This document shows positions 13,519 to 23,762 of a stretch of DNA of 64,000 bases, piece after piece; position 1 is the first letter of the stretch, and every line of letters begins with the position of its first letter. Location of the stretch: contig NC_071333.1 in NCBI RefSeq assembly GCF_010183535.1, positions 7,562,587-7,626,586 on the forward strand, written 5' to 3'. A program made the position numbers and the translations under genes. Source of the stretch: Caenorhabditis remanei (Eukaryota; Nematoda; Chromadorea; Rhabditida; Rhabditidae). The notes beneath the pieces are model-generated. The model was not told the DNA's origin and did no database searches. It saw only the letters and a program-made list of their open reading frames with translations.

Positions 13519-13545
13519 CACGTGTAGCGCCACGTGTTTCACGTA
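13519..13545. promoter_or_regulatory. E-box cluster (two CACGTG plus one CACGTA)
   Basis: CACGTG occurs at 13519 and 13531 with a one-mismatch copy CACGTA at 13540. The site lies 1.7 kb upstream of the TMEM218-like start. It is suggestive of bHLH binding but unproven. Confidence 0.3.
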
Positions 13546-15175
13546 TGAGATGAGACTACTTGCAAGCAATCCGGATGGGAAGATCGAAAATAAATGAGCC
13601 TTCTATCTTCTCTTCTTCTTCATTTTTGTTCTTCTCATCGAAATGTCTCAATATTTCATTTTGGAAAAACCCCCTCCAATCGTTTGATGCCAGGTGGTAC
13701 CTATCACGACGACGGAGTTCCGATAAGTGGTTCGACAAGATAAAAAATGAGCTGATTGAAGCAATTTCACTGTTCACGTTCAATATTGACATTTAATTCT
13801 GCAAGTAGTAATAGTTTTCTATTACACATTCTGAAGTATCAGCAAAACGATGATCAATGGTGTGATAATTGTTGTTTTACAACTGAAAACTACCAAAACA
13901 AGCATGGTTTCAACGCGATTACTATGATAGCAAGTAGAGGACTTGAAAAAGAACATTTGAAAGGGAATTTGTGCTTACTCTGCATCTGAAACTACTTTCT
14001 TGCACATTCCTTACTGATTATCAACTCAAAATGTGATTAGTTCAGACTTGATAACTTAGACACAAACCGAAAACTAGAGACTGAAGTAAACTAACTTACG
14101 GAAACACAAAATTGAATGATAAAACTAACAAGACAAAAGTTTCTTGTTCTATTTTTTATTTAAAAACACACGAGACGCTTTATTGGGTCATATGACATAA
14201 TTAAGATTGCCTCACGTTTTTTTTTTGAAAACGTGCCTGGCTTCAAATCTAGTTTTTTTCTTTTTTGAAGAATTACTATGTAGTTCTGTGAATAAATATT
14301 CACTTTTTTTTGAAACTTTCCGAAAATTTTAATGCATAGTTAATAGTTATTAACTAGGCTAAATACTAAAAACTTCAATGACAGAAGTTAAGTTGCAATA
14401 ACTTTGTTTGCAAAAATATGGATCACCGTCAGTACAATCAAAAAGGTTGAGATATTTGACGAAGCTATTTCTTATACGATGATACATTTTTGCCAACCTC
14501 CATTATCTCTGTTCTAATTTGATAGTTGAATTGTGTTGTCCTGTTTCATATTTTCTGTTCATCTTATTCATAAATCAGTAAATTTCCGGCAATTTTTCTT
14601 ACTGAACCGTTTCAAACCACAGTTTTTTTGAAGTCACGTGACGCTCCGATCCAATAAACAAACTTCACCCATAAACCTGTTGATCTTCACTGATCACTTC
14701 TACAACCTTGACAAAAAATATTCCGCGAATAAATAGAAAACAACAAGGAAAATCCAAAGCCAAACCAGCAAAGCCATAATTCACTCTCCAGGAGACACAG
14801 GCCAAGGCCGACACAGTTAGATTCTCAACTCACTTCATGTCAATCAGCAGGAAGATGATGTCACGGGAATTATTATTACCGAGAGAAGATATATAACTTT
14901 TTGTTGTATTTTAATGTGTTTTCCTGGCTGATGACTTCCTTTTATATCGAAAACCGCGGACACAGACATTTTTAGCAAAAAAGTCAAGTACAAGGGACAT
15001 ATTTTTCTAATTGACCAAATTTGATGCAATTTTTCAATGAAAGTGCAACTTTTCATATGTTTACAGACATGTTGACATGCACTTTACCATAGAAGTGCAT
15101 ATGTTGTTTGCTCGGAATGCTTTGCAAGAATATGAAGGTCCCCTCCTCATAAATTCTCCGCGTGCCCCTTTTCAT

Positions 15176-15189
15176 GTAACCAGGGCAAC
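15176..15189 (+). promoter_or_regulatory. X-box (RFX/DAF-19 site) of the TMEM218-like gene
   Basis: The sequence GTAACCAGGGCAAC fits the X-box pattern RYYNYY-N(1-3)-RRNRAC, except for A at the third position. It lies 66 bp upstream of the ATG at 15255, in the usual window for DAF-19-driven ciliary genes of nematodes. Motif, spacing and downstream product agree, which raises confidence well above a random match. Confidence 0.72.
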
Positions 15190-15254
15190 GCTCAGCTCGT
15201 CACTTCGTATCGAATTTTCTATTTCTCTACCCTTCTCTCTCTCTTTACTACAAA

Positions 15255-15996
15255 ATGGCATACATTCTTGGATTTGGCGATGGTATTTTGATTAGTTTTG
15301 GGATTATCCTCGGAGCACTACTACTATGCGTTGTGAATGGGCGATCGAAAGGATTGTGAGTGTAAATGCTTTTCGTTGAAAAGGTGTAACGGGTAGAAGA
15401 CAGAACATACAAATACAAAATGGATTCACAATTCTTTGAATTTATAATCCAGTCTACATAAGCATTTTGTTTTGAGATATCGTGATTATGGTTTTGCTAT
15501 TTCCGAAACGAAGAGTAAAATGGTTGAAACACGCATTTTTCTATAGGTAATTTCAAAACAAGTATGTTAAATAAGTAATATTCTGTTTTCTACCCGTTAG
15601 AAAAAATATAATGTAAGAATAATGGAAACAGGAACAATATAACTAGATAAGCTAGCCAAAGTGTGTCTAAAATGAGAAATCGTATCATATTTCCAATAAT
15701 GTTCTATTTTCAGGCCTTCCGTGATAACGTATATCATAATTGCTGCTCTTTTGCTTCTTCTTCTTTTCTGGTGGCCTATCAAAAAAGCTGATGAACCTGC
15801 TGTGGAGCAACATGAAAAAACTGATATCATCCTTATTCCACGTGTGATATTCCTTATTTTGCTTCCGTTCTTCACAATCTATCTCATTAATTTGTATGTT
15901 CGACACAATTTATTCAATGTTGTAAGAGCAGAGTCCACGTCTGAAAGACATGGGCATTCCTGGTTGATGGAAACAAAGATTGCAAGAATGCGTTGA
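15255..15996 (+). CDS. tmem-218: TMEM218-like ciliary transition-zone membrane protein
   Basis: Two exons, 15255-15355 and 15714-15996, join in phase 2 at GTGAGT/TTTCAG and give 127 residues; vertebrate TMEM218 is of similar size (about 115). The N-terminus MAYILGFGDGILISFGIILG followed by ALLLCVVNGRSKG matches the family start. Three hydrophobic segments follow: residues about 5-28, 38-55 and 77-97. By family knowledge TMEM218 acts with the MKS module at the ciliary transition zone and is mutated in Joubert/Meckel-type ciliopathy. In worms the gene would be expressed in ciliated sensory neurons, consistent with the X-box just upstream. The symbol reflects the family; the locus name was not verified. 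Confidence 0.8.
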
Positions 15997-16008
15997 TAAA
16001 AGAAACTG

Positions 16009-16014
16009 AATAAA
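16009..16014 (+). terminator. Polyadenylation signal AATAAA
   Basis: A canonical AATAAA lies 13 bases after the TMEM218-like stop codon, which implies a very short 3' UTR. Confidence 0.65.
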
Positions 16015-17736
16015 TTGATTATTTATGTGTCTGTTTACTCAAATAACAAAGGTCATTTATGTCTTAAAAAGAAGAACTAAGGTCTTCTCACCGGAAATTG
16101 AATCTTGCACGTTTACAAATAATATCTATTTCCATTCAGTGAGACAATTAGTGTTCTCTGTGTTCTTTTCGATAGAACAATTGGCAGATTTTTCTGACTA
16201 ACTTTCATCAACTCAATCACGGAAAACAACACCTGCGTAATTAAATTGCACAATAATCTCAAGTCTGTGAACTGAACGTAATAGATACATATTGGTTTAA
16301 CACTGATTATTTTCAGTTCAATCTACTGTTATTAAATATCAGGTGTCAGCCTACCCACATATTATTAGTCATATCGTATTCAGTTATATTTCAAGTTTAC
16401 TGACTTTCCCTATTGCTCAAATATTCAAAATTTCCTTATTTCAAAAATCACAACTGCACTAGTGTTTGAAATACACAACATAAATCAACTAGTACTCTTT
16501 CGATTCAAAATGCACTTTCAACTCAATCTTCTGAGATTTCCGTTCTATTTTTGTTCAAAATCTCAATTAACACGCTTATGTCCCCCTCAATTAGACACAG
16601 AATTTTATAATTGTCTTTTTTTTTGCGCCACATTTGCACGTTTCATTGTCCTTCTCCTCTGCTAGGAGATCTTCTGAGTTTTATGACTTCATTTTGACGG
16701 AGTGAATGACAGGCAGCGGTACGAATAGCCATTTAAAACAACAATTTATCTTATGACGAGGGTTTTCAAAAGATCAATTGAAATTATTTCAAGAGATTCG
16801 GATCAATATGACTGTAATATAAATGCACAAAATTTTCGAATTTCAAAGTTTTGAACCAAGTCTAATGCAGGAAGACCTGAAATCACTTTTAAAAGTTATT
16901 CACAAAATTACAATATAGACAGTCTTACAGCAAGAGTTTTAAATATTAGGAATGAGGATATTTATATTTTTAAAGAAATATGTTAATGAACGCGCACTAA
17001 ATCCCCTTTTTCCTGTCGTCACCGTACAACCTCGTTGAAACCCCCATGACTTGAAATGTTTATTACGCTGCACAAATTCAATCAAACTGACCATATTTAT
17101 CATTGTCAAATATCTGGTATTATTCACCCTCTAGATTGGATATCGACACCAAACTTTTTCATTTTCCTACCAAACACTCACCGTCATGCACCACAAAATG
17201 CATAATAAATAAGGTAGACAAAGTCACAATTGTTACCACACCTACTAGTCACAACTGACAAACCCCTTCTCTATAGCCTCACATTTCTTATTCCGATTTC
17301 ATTGTCGTTCCTTTTTCATTCTCGTCATTTTTCCCATTTTTTATTTGCTCTGCTCCTGATTCTGAATTTGATGAGAATTCTAGAAATGATTTCAAATGTC
17401 CTTGTAAACCACCAAGGGGATAAGATGAAAATGAGATGATTGCGTAGGACTTGTACCACTGTTGACTTTTCCCTCCGGAAAGCGAATTGGGTCCTGAAGA
17501 GGCGGCTTATTTCAAATTTTCACCCATTTCGTCATCGCTGTGCAAACACTTGACTATCTAATTTGAATTTCGAACAGAATTTGTTTTCTTGCTGATGGGA
17601 ATTGGTTTTTTTCTCCATTTTTCCCACATAAGTGCTGCAACCCGGAACAAAAAGTTACAGATAACACAGATTCAGTGATATCTGTTTGAAAACATTTTGT
17701 TCTTTGCTCTGACGTCTAATCAAAATGTTTCCCCAG

Positions 17737-17848
17737 ACTTTATAGAATAACAGCTCAAATTGTGACTTTCACATTCTACGTCGTGGCTATTTTCTTGTTT
17801 ATTCCAAGAAATTTGTTTTTCTTTGTCGTAAAAGATACGGATGGATGG
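17737..17848 (+). CDS. Orphan exon-like hydrophobic segment (uncertain)
   Basis: Between a good acceptor (TTTCCCCAG) and a good donor (GTATGC) lies a frame reading LYRITAQIVTFTFYVVAIFL then FIPRNLFFFVV and KDTDGW, which resembles one membrane-spanning helix and a polar loop. No upstream or downstream partner exon could be identified, and the upstream frame is closed by a TAA. It may be part of an undetected small membrane-protein gene, a relic, or chance. Confidence 0.2.
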
Positions 17849-18230
17849 GTATGCTGAAAAGTCCAAAGTGTTCCAAATTGAATATTCCACGATTTTGCTC
17901 TGAAGAAACCGCTCAACAACTACAGAAAAGGAAGAGTTCGAACTAGGTCCCGTGGTCTAGCTGACCTGAAACAACCATCATCTTGTTCCTACGACCCATA
18001 AAATTGTACGCAAAAAAATGGAATCATGATCTACTTCAATTTTGTCTTCTCCAATTAAAAAACAAAAAAAAACGCGGCTACCGTAGTTTTTACCACCTAC
18101 AATTATGAAAACAAGGATTAACGAGGCACCATAGTTTACTATGAAAGATGATTGTTTTTTTCCGAATTAACGACATTGCGTGCTGTATTATGGCACCTCA
18201 AACCGGATACAATTATAACCGGGTTACGTG

Positions 18231-18449
18231 ATGTCTGTGAGTCAGATACAAAACGAAAGGGACAAAATACGTGACCACGAATTGGAGGATCTTCGAGCCC
18301 GAAAATGGAGATTTATAGTTGTCTGACTGAATGGAACCAAGGGAATGAGGAGAAGACCTGCTGAAATGAGTTGGATTCTGATATACGTCATTTTATTTCT
18401 GATAGGTTTTCTCGCTTACATATTTTCCTATAGTAGTATGTGCTTATGA
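18231..18449 (+). CDS. Candidate micropeptide locus: two in-frame small ORFs split by TGA
   Basis: ATG at 18231 opens a charged 31-residue peptide (MSVSQIQNERDKIRDHELED followed by LRARKWRFIVV) ending in TGA at 18324. In the same frame an ATG at 18345 opens a 34-residue peptide: basic MRRRPAEM, one transmembrane helix (WILIYVILFLIGFLAYIF) and a short tail ending at 18449. The second part has the layout of sarcolipin/phospholamban-type micropeptides, but no family is recognised. A single internal TGA between polar and membrane parts could be readthrough, a mutation, or coincidence. Confidence 0.25.
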
Positions 18450-20238
18450 GAAGTTAGTCCTTCAACAGATTTCAGTCATGTCTAAACACTTCAAACTCAA
18501 CTTCCTCTTGTTCGTTTTCTTTTCGAACGTCTCTCATGTTCTCGCATCAAAGGAGATCCTATCTTTTGCAAAAAAAGATTTAGAATGAAAATTCATTTCC
18601 ATCCTGCCACGTCACATCACTCAATCTTTGTGAATGTCAAACGACGACACGCCAAAAGAAAAAATGAAGGGGAGAATAAAGAAAATCTCAGATTACACCT
18701 CGCTGTTACCCTTCTTTCTCGAGTTAATTCGGTTTAAATCTAGAAGCTGGTGCGGGTCATTCTTTTGCCACATCTTTATTTTTTGTTTTCATTTGTTTTC
18801 CTCCCACGATTACGCGCTCTAACAATCGAAAAATACCTTAGTATCGTTTATTCACAATTATTCTTAAAAAACAAACTCCATTAATTTTTCTCACCCGTCT
18901 GATTCTCGATTCCCAGAATGGCAAATTTCTATTTTTCCTGAACTTACTTACACATTACTATCGTTCAATTTGAGTGACAGCTCACTCTTCGATCTAACGA
19001 TCATGTGGCGTCAAACTTCTTCCGAATCCAGAATTCATAAGTTGAACATGTCAAATCTGATTTCGCTCCCTAAAAAACACTATTCTGCCAATGATCTTGG
19101 TAGACGAAGTAAATCCAATATCTTTTCTTTGAAGTCGAGTAGAAGGGTTACCATTAGTAAATTTACAATAAAAGGTAACTGATATGTTATTCTTTTGTTT
19201 TCCATTGTTTCTGAAATTTAGTTTGACTTTTCTTTGGACGAAGTAGTGAATTTTTGGAATTGCAAAACTGGCTTCGATCAAATTTACTTGGAGTCCTTTT
19301 TGTAGTGCCACTTGATTCGTTACCACAATCAATAGAGTAACTGGATACATTTGAAACATAGTCAATGGGAATTTTTGAAATTTCCACTGCAGTGAAACTT
19401 CAGTTTTCTATATAAGTCGTTTATGTATCTAAAAATGTGGTTGACTCAATTTTATTGCACTAAACATCAACTGACGTGTGCCGTGAATAATCTAGTAATC
19501 TATTATGTTGACTTACTCTGGTAAGTAGGAAACATCACCTTGTGAGAAAATTGTTTTTGGTTTTTGTGGTAAGAAAATGCGGTAAATCCTGCGCCCCAAT
19601 AATACAATTTGTTAGGTTGAACGAAGATTCTGTTCTCCAAACTAATAGCTCAGACAAATCTTGTCGAAAGACTATAGCCCGTTTGAAGAAGTCTCTGAAG
19701 TGAACTATTCTGAACATAAGTGTTTTGTTAAAATTCAATTTTTGATGTCCCAAATGTCGTACTATTTTTTTGTACAATTTTCATATATGTACTTTTTTTC
19801 ATCAATTGCTATACAACTCTGACATTTTCTGATCCTTAATAATTCTTTATTCATCTCTCTTGAATTATTTTCTTCGACCTTTTCCGTATTTTCATTTTCT
19901 TGGATCATCTTTTCGTATACTCTGATTGATTTTCAAAATGCCCCACCCACGTGAAAACGGCCATTTCGAGTATCCTTTCAATCCTAGAGGGAAAATTGGG
20001 AGGAGGGAAACGTCAAAATGGGCGTGGCCTAAGAAGACGTCCTTCTGAGCTCCTCCCCCTTTTTTTCGAAGAGAGAGTCATTGTCATAAGGTTCCCCAAA
20101 CACATCTAGGAGCACCGGTTTTGTTTTCAGTTTTCTATTTTTTACCGGTTTTCTATCCTCTCTGGTGTTCCCTTTTCTCTTTGGTCTTTTTAGCTTCCAG
20201 TCATAGAAAACCTAAAAATGTATGAGTTTCCAGGTACA

Positions 20239-21286
20239 ATGCTCAGCTTCTCGCGACTCACCTTCGTTCTTCTTGTCTCCGCATGCGTCATGGCTATGGC
20301 CGCACCAAAACAAATGGTGTTCGGTTTCGGCAAGCGGTTTGTTTTCTGACTATACTAAACTTGTCAGAGCTCATTGAATTGTCTTCAGCTCAATCGACAT
20401 GAGCGAGATGCCAGAAGACGTTCCAATGAAACGCTACAAGCCAAGAAGTTTCGCAATGGGATTCGGAAAGCGTGCCGCAATGAGAAGCTTCAACATGGGA
20501 TTCGGGAAGAGATCCGCTGAGCCACAGTTCGGTTAGTTACTCTTTTCTGTGTAGCTTTAGTGAATGTCCATCCCTCTTAGGAAACCTAACCCCCTATCCT
20601 GCTCTTACCAACCGCTTCTGTGGTAGTGTTAGTCGAATTTGAAATTCTCGTATGCAATCTGATTTTCATTTAGACGTCGATTCCTTCTAATCCCCACCAT
20701 CACATCACACAAACGCACCAAAGGGGTGAAAATGGCGCCAGCACTATACCAAAACAGTCTCTCTATTCTCTCTACTCTCTCTCTTTCTTTTTATCTCTGT
20801 TTCTCTTTATTCCGATGATTTCAGCACCAAAATCAGTTTCACCTATATTATCTCTCAAATATTCTTTGTCTCTCTGTTCCAACCAATCCAACCCATTTTT
20901 CGCACTTGCTGAACGTTTGTCCAGTTTGAAGTTTCCAAGCTGAAATAAAATGTTTCTAGTTAAAATCTGATTTTAATCTTTATTTTCTACAAGAAATTGT
21001 ATGTCTGAATCGCCAGAGGGAATGTGTGGTTGCTCTGTCTATTTATTGAAGTATGTATGTCCATCTGAAAAGGGTATGTCACCGATTGTCTATCTAGATG
21101 TAGATTGTATGTATTTATGTGTGTCTGTGTGTTTTTCTATTTGTCAGCAGGTCCTGGAGGACTCTTATTAGAGGAGAACGAGAATAGTGGTTTTCAGACA
21201 ACGAAGAGATGCCTGCCTTCTTTGAGGAGGAAACCCCAGTCTTCATCCAAAAACGCAAGTTGATCATGGGCCTTGGAAAAAGATAA
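20239..21286 (+). CDS. nlp-6: Neuropeptide-like precursor NLP-6 (GFG/GLG-amide peptides)
   Basis: Three exons, 20239-20336, 20389-20531 and 21198-21286, encode 109 residues. A signal peptide (MLSFSRLTFVLLVSACVMA) is followed by MAAPKQMVFGFG-KR, YKPRSFAMGFG-KR, AAMRSFNMGFG-KR and, at the very C-terminus, LIMGLG-KR. Each peptide ends in Gly before the dibasic site, so amidation is expected after prohormone-convertase and carboxypeptidase trimming. An acidic spacer (DNEEMPAFFEEETPVF) precedes the last peptide. I recognise this set as C. elegans nlp-6, which anchors the organism assignment. An upstream ATG at 20220 is followed by an in-phase acceptor-like TTTCCAG, so the 20239 ATG just after it is taken as the start. 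Confidence 0.95.
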
Positions 21287-23762
21287 AATGTAGGTTTCCT
21301 CCTCAAACCAACAAAAGTTTAATGGTTGGGTTTTGAGTTCATCAAGTATTCAATTTTTCTCGAAACATTTTTGACAAAGTCAACCAAAAGTTTTATGTGT
21401 TTTATGAGTAGTGACGAGTTCAACAAATGAATAATTCAAGAAAAAACGAGAAAAGCGGTTTTGGATACAATTGAAATTCACGAAAACTATTTCAGATGCC
21501 ACTTCCGACCTGCCTAGGGACCCCAACTTCAGTCATCACCAATCCTTCTGTGAATCAATCATATGTTGAATTTAAAAACAATCTCCTGAGTCTCAATTTG
21601 CTGTTGCTTTGAATAAAAATGAATACTTTGTATTTCTTCAGAGAGAAGCAGCTGACAGACTATACTAGTTTTCGACAGAATGGATTTTTGAACTTTTCCA
21701 GGCTCCCATGGCTCAGGCAAAAAGAACTAAAAGAGTGCTGAGAAGTAATTCCAAACCCCTCTCTAAGATCAGATCACTTGCCTCCGCATGACGATCAGAA
21801 ATCGTCAGTTTTCGGCATTTTTCCGCTTTTCTCGTTTCCTTCATTCGTTTTCTTCATCGCATTCCGGCTGATAGGCGCCTGTTGAGCTATTGGCACAAAG
21901 AAAGCCTTGTCTCACTATCTTCTTGTTGTACATTGGCAAAATCGAGAGCAATTGGTTAGACACCTGCTTTGTCGCGTCGGCGCCCCATGCTTCAAGCATC
22001 GAACTGATCACCCATCTTCCCTGCCGTCGTCGGTTTTCTTCTTCCTTCTTTTTCTTGTCGTCTTACACACTGGGAGGCTATGTGTGTGTTGGAGGATGTG
22101 AAACACTTCTCGAGACCTCAAAATAAGTGAGCAGGTTGAGAAAGGATGAGGTGGGAAGTGATAAAGAAAAAAAGAGGAAAAAGAGTGTTAACATCAGTGA
22201 AACTAAAAAATAACGGAAAAGATCATAAAGACAATTTGAGCCACATCAATTTTTGTTAACAACTATACTACGAATATCACCTGTCACTGTGAACATCTCA
22301 GGTTCAGTTCTTGTGTTCCTCTCATTTCGAATTTCGGCACTGACACAACACCAACACCTTGATATCGGATTGGCACCCTTCTAAGCGGGTATCCCTTTTC
22401 ATTTCAAAAAGTTGCATTTCACCGCGTAGCCTCTGATTGTAATGTCATTCTCACACATATTCTCCAAACACTTTCTCATCGGACACATTTCGGAACACAC
22501 AGGGACCACCCTGTTCTTCACTCTATCATCATTTCGATTCAAATCGATTCCACATTGGATGACATTTCAGTGTCCTCTAGTCCCCCAGCGACGCAAAATT
22601 TTGCTCTGATTGCAGGAGTTTCTTGTGTAAAATGTATATAAATCTTTTCGCCGAAACAAGGAAAAAACGTCGATCTCATCTTGCTTCCATTGGTCGATTT
22701 TCATATGTTTTAGTGGTCCTGGGAAAATTTAATAGAAGGCTTTACTTTTATGTTTTTGTTTTTCAATTTTAACTAGCATTCTGATGTAATCATAGCGATT
22801 GAAGAAAAATATAATTTTTTAAATGAAAATCATTTTTCAGTCCTGTGTTTTTTCTTTATTATAGGTCTTGTCACCAGTTTTTCTCACTGCTCAGACTCTT
22901 AGCCAAAGATTACACTCTAAGCATTCTTCACACTTTGGGTGTAATCATCATAATTTTAATAGCCATGGCAATTGTCATAGTCCCTCACACTTTCAAGTGA
23001 CGTTCTCATTTTCTCATCAGTCACTTATTATTATGTTGGTGTTGACTACTGAACTTTGCCCCAACTTCAATTTTTAGCCTACTCTTCCTCTCCCATTCTT
23101 TCCCAATCAACAAGCTTCACCCCAACTTCTTAGGGTCTTTGTCTCGATGTCTTACTCAAAAACAAGTGGCAGAAGATTTCTGCTTTCATCTTCTTGTTCT
23201 AAAAGCATCTCTATTTCTCTCTTTAGTTTCCATCTTCACCTCTCTGCCATTGATGCGATCGGATCGGCAGAGGCTGAGAAACGAGGAGAGGTTGTTGTGT
23301 CGATGAGAGGGGGATCTCCAATCCTCCCACTCATTTTCTATCTTTCCGCCTCCTCTACGCCAGAGTTTTCTTTTTTCTTCTGCTTCTGAGGTCACATTGA
23401 CTGATGGATCTGTTCTACGAGAGTGGGCCATTTTCCGGCACAAAATCATCAGAAATCGAGTCCCGCCTCCACAAGAAAACAAAACAAAACATGATGAGAG
23501 AGGTCCGAGGGCAAGTCGCCACCAGTTTTGAACACACTGCACTTTGCCCAAAATACCAAATTAGTAAAACATTTTTCCGACTTGATCTTTCATCTTCAAT
23601 AGGATCTGATTTCAAACAACAATACGCTATCCATGACATTGTGACAACCTACTACACACTTCTGTCATATTTCTGATACATTCTTTTTCCCGTATCATCT
23701 TTTTCTTTTCAAAATCATTATCGAAAAATCATTCATTGTTGTCTTTTAGTGTCGTCGTCGAA
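21287..23762. other. Intergenic region between nlp-6 and the repeat-rich protein gene
   Basis: About 2.5 kb that includes the nlp-6 3' UTR and the promoter region of the next gene. Overlapping ORFs near 21.9-22.1 kb and 23.1-23.7 kb occupy several frames on both strands and look like chance openings in purine/pyrimidine-skewed DNA. No RNA gene or repeat family was recognised. Confidence 0.5.
21612..21617 (+). terminator. Polyadenylation signal AATAAA (nlp-6)
   Basis: A canonical AATAAA lies 325 bp after the nlp-6 stop codon, in a plausible 3' UTR position. Confidence 0.5.

Larger units (their letters stand above)
5815..15175. other. 9-kb intergenic region between divergent genes
   Basis: No supportable coding exon was found on either strand. 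The longest ORFs here (such as 121 codons at 10496-10861 +) have no recognisable motif, no splice partner and AT-driven Phe/Ile/Asn composition. The interval must contain the promoters of the PP1 subunit gene (left) and the TMEM218-like gene (right). It contains nine CACGTG E-boxes by eye (6891, 8303, 8359, 10844, 10853, 11215, 13519, 13531, 14635) and a perfect inverted repeat near 6.8 kb, both treated separately. Confidence 0.6.
16015..20238. other. Intergenic region upstream of nlp-6
   Basis: About 4.2 kb without a confirmed gene. Two short coding-like stretches on the plus strand stand out: an orphan exon-like segment (17737-17848) and a pair of small in-frame ORFs (18231-18449). Minus-strand ORFs at 19.05-19.78 kb overlap each other in different frames and were not accepted. 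The last 300 bp hold a CACGTG (19948) and a GC-rich GGGCGTGGCC element near 20.02 kb, probably part of the nlp-6 promoter. Confidence 0.5.

Noticed and set aside
19051..19777. Overlapping minus-strand ORFs of 104, 66 and 80 codons.
   Set aside because: Two of them use different frames over the same DNA and none has recognisable features.
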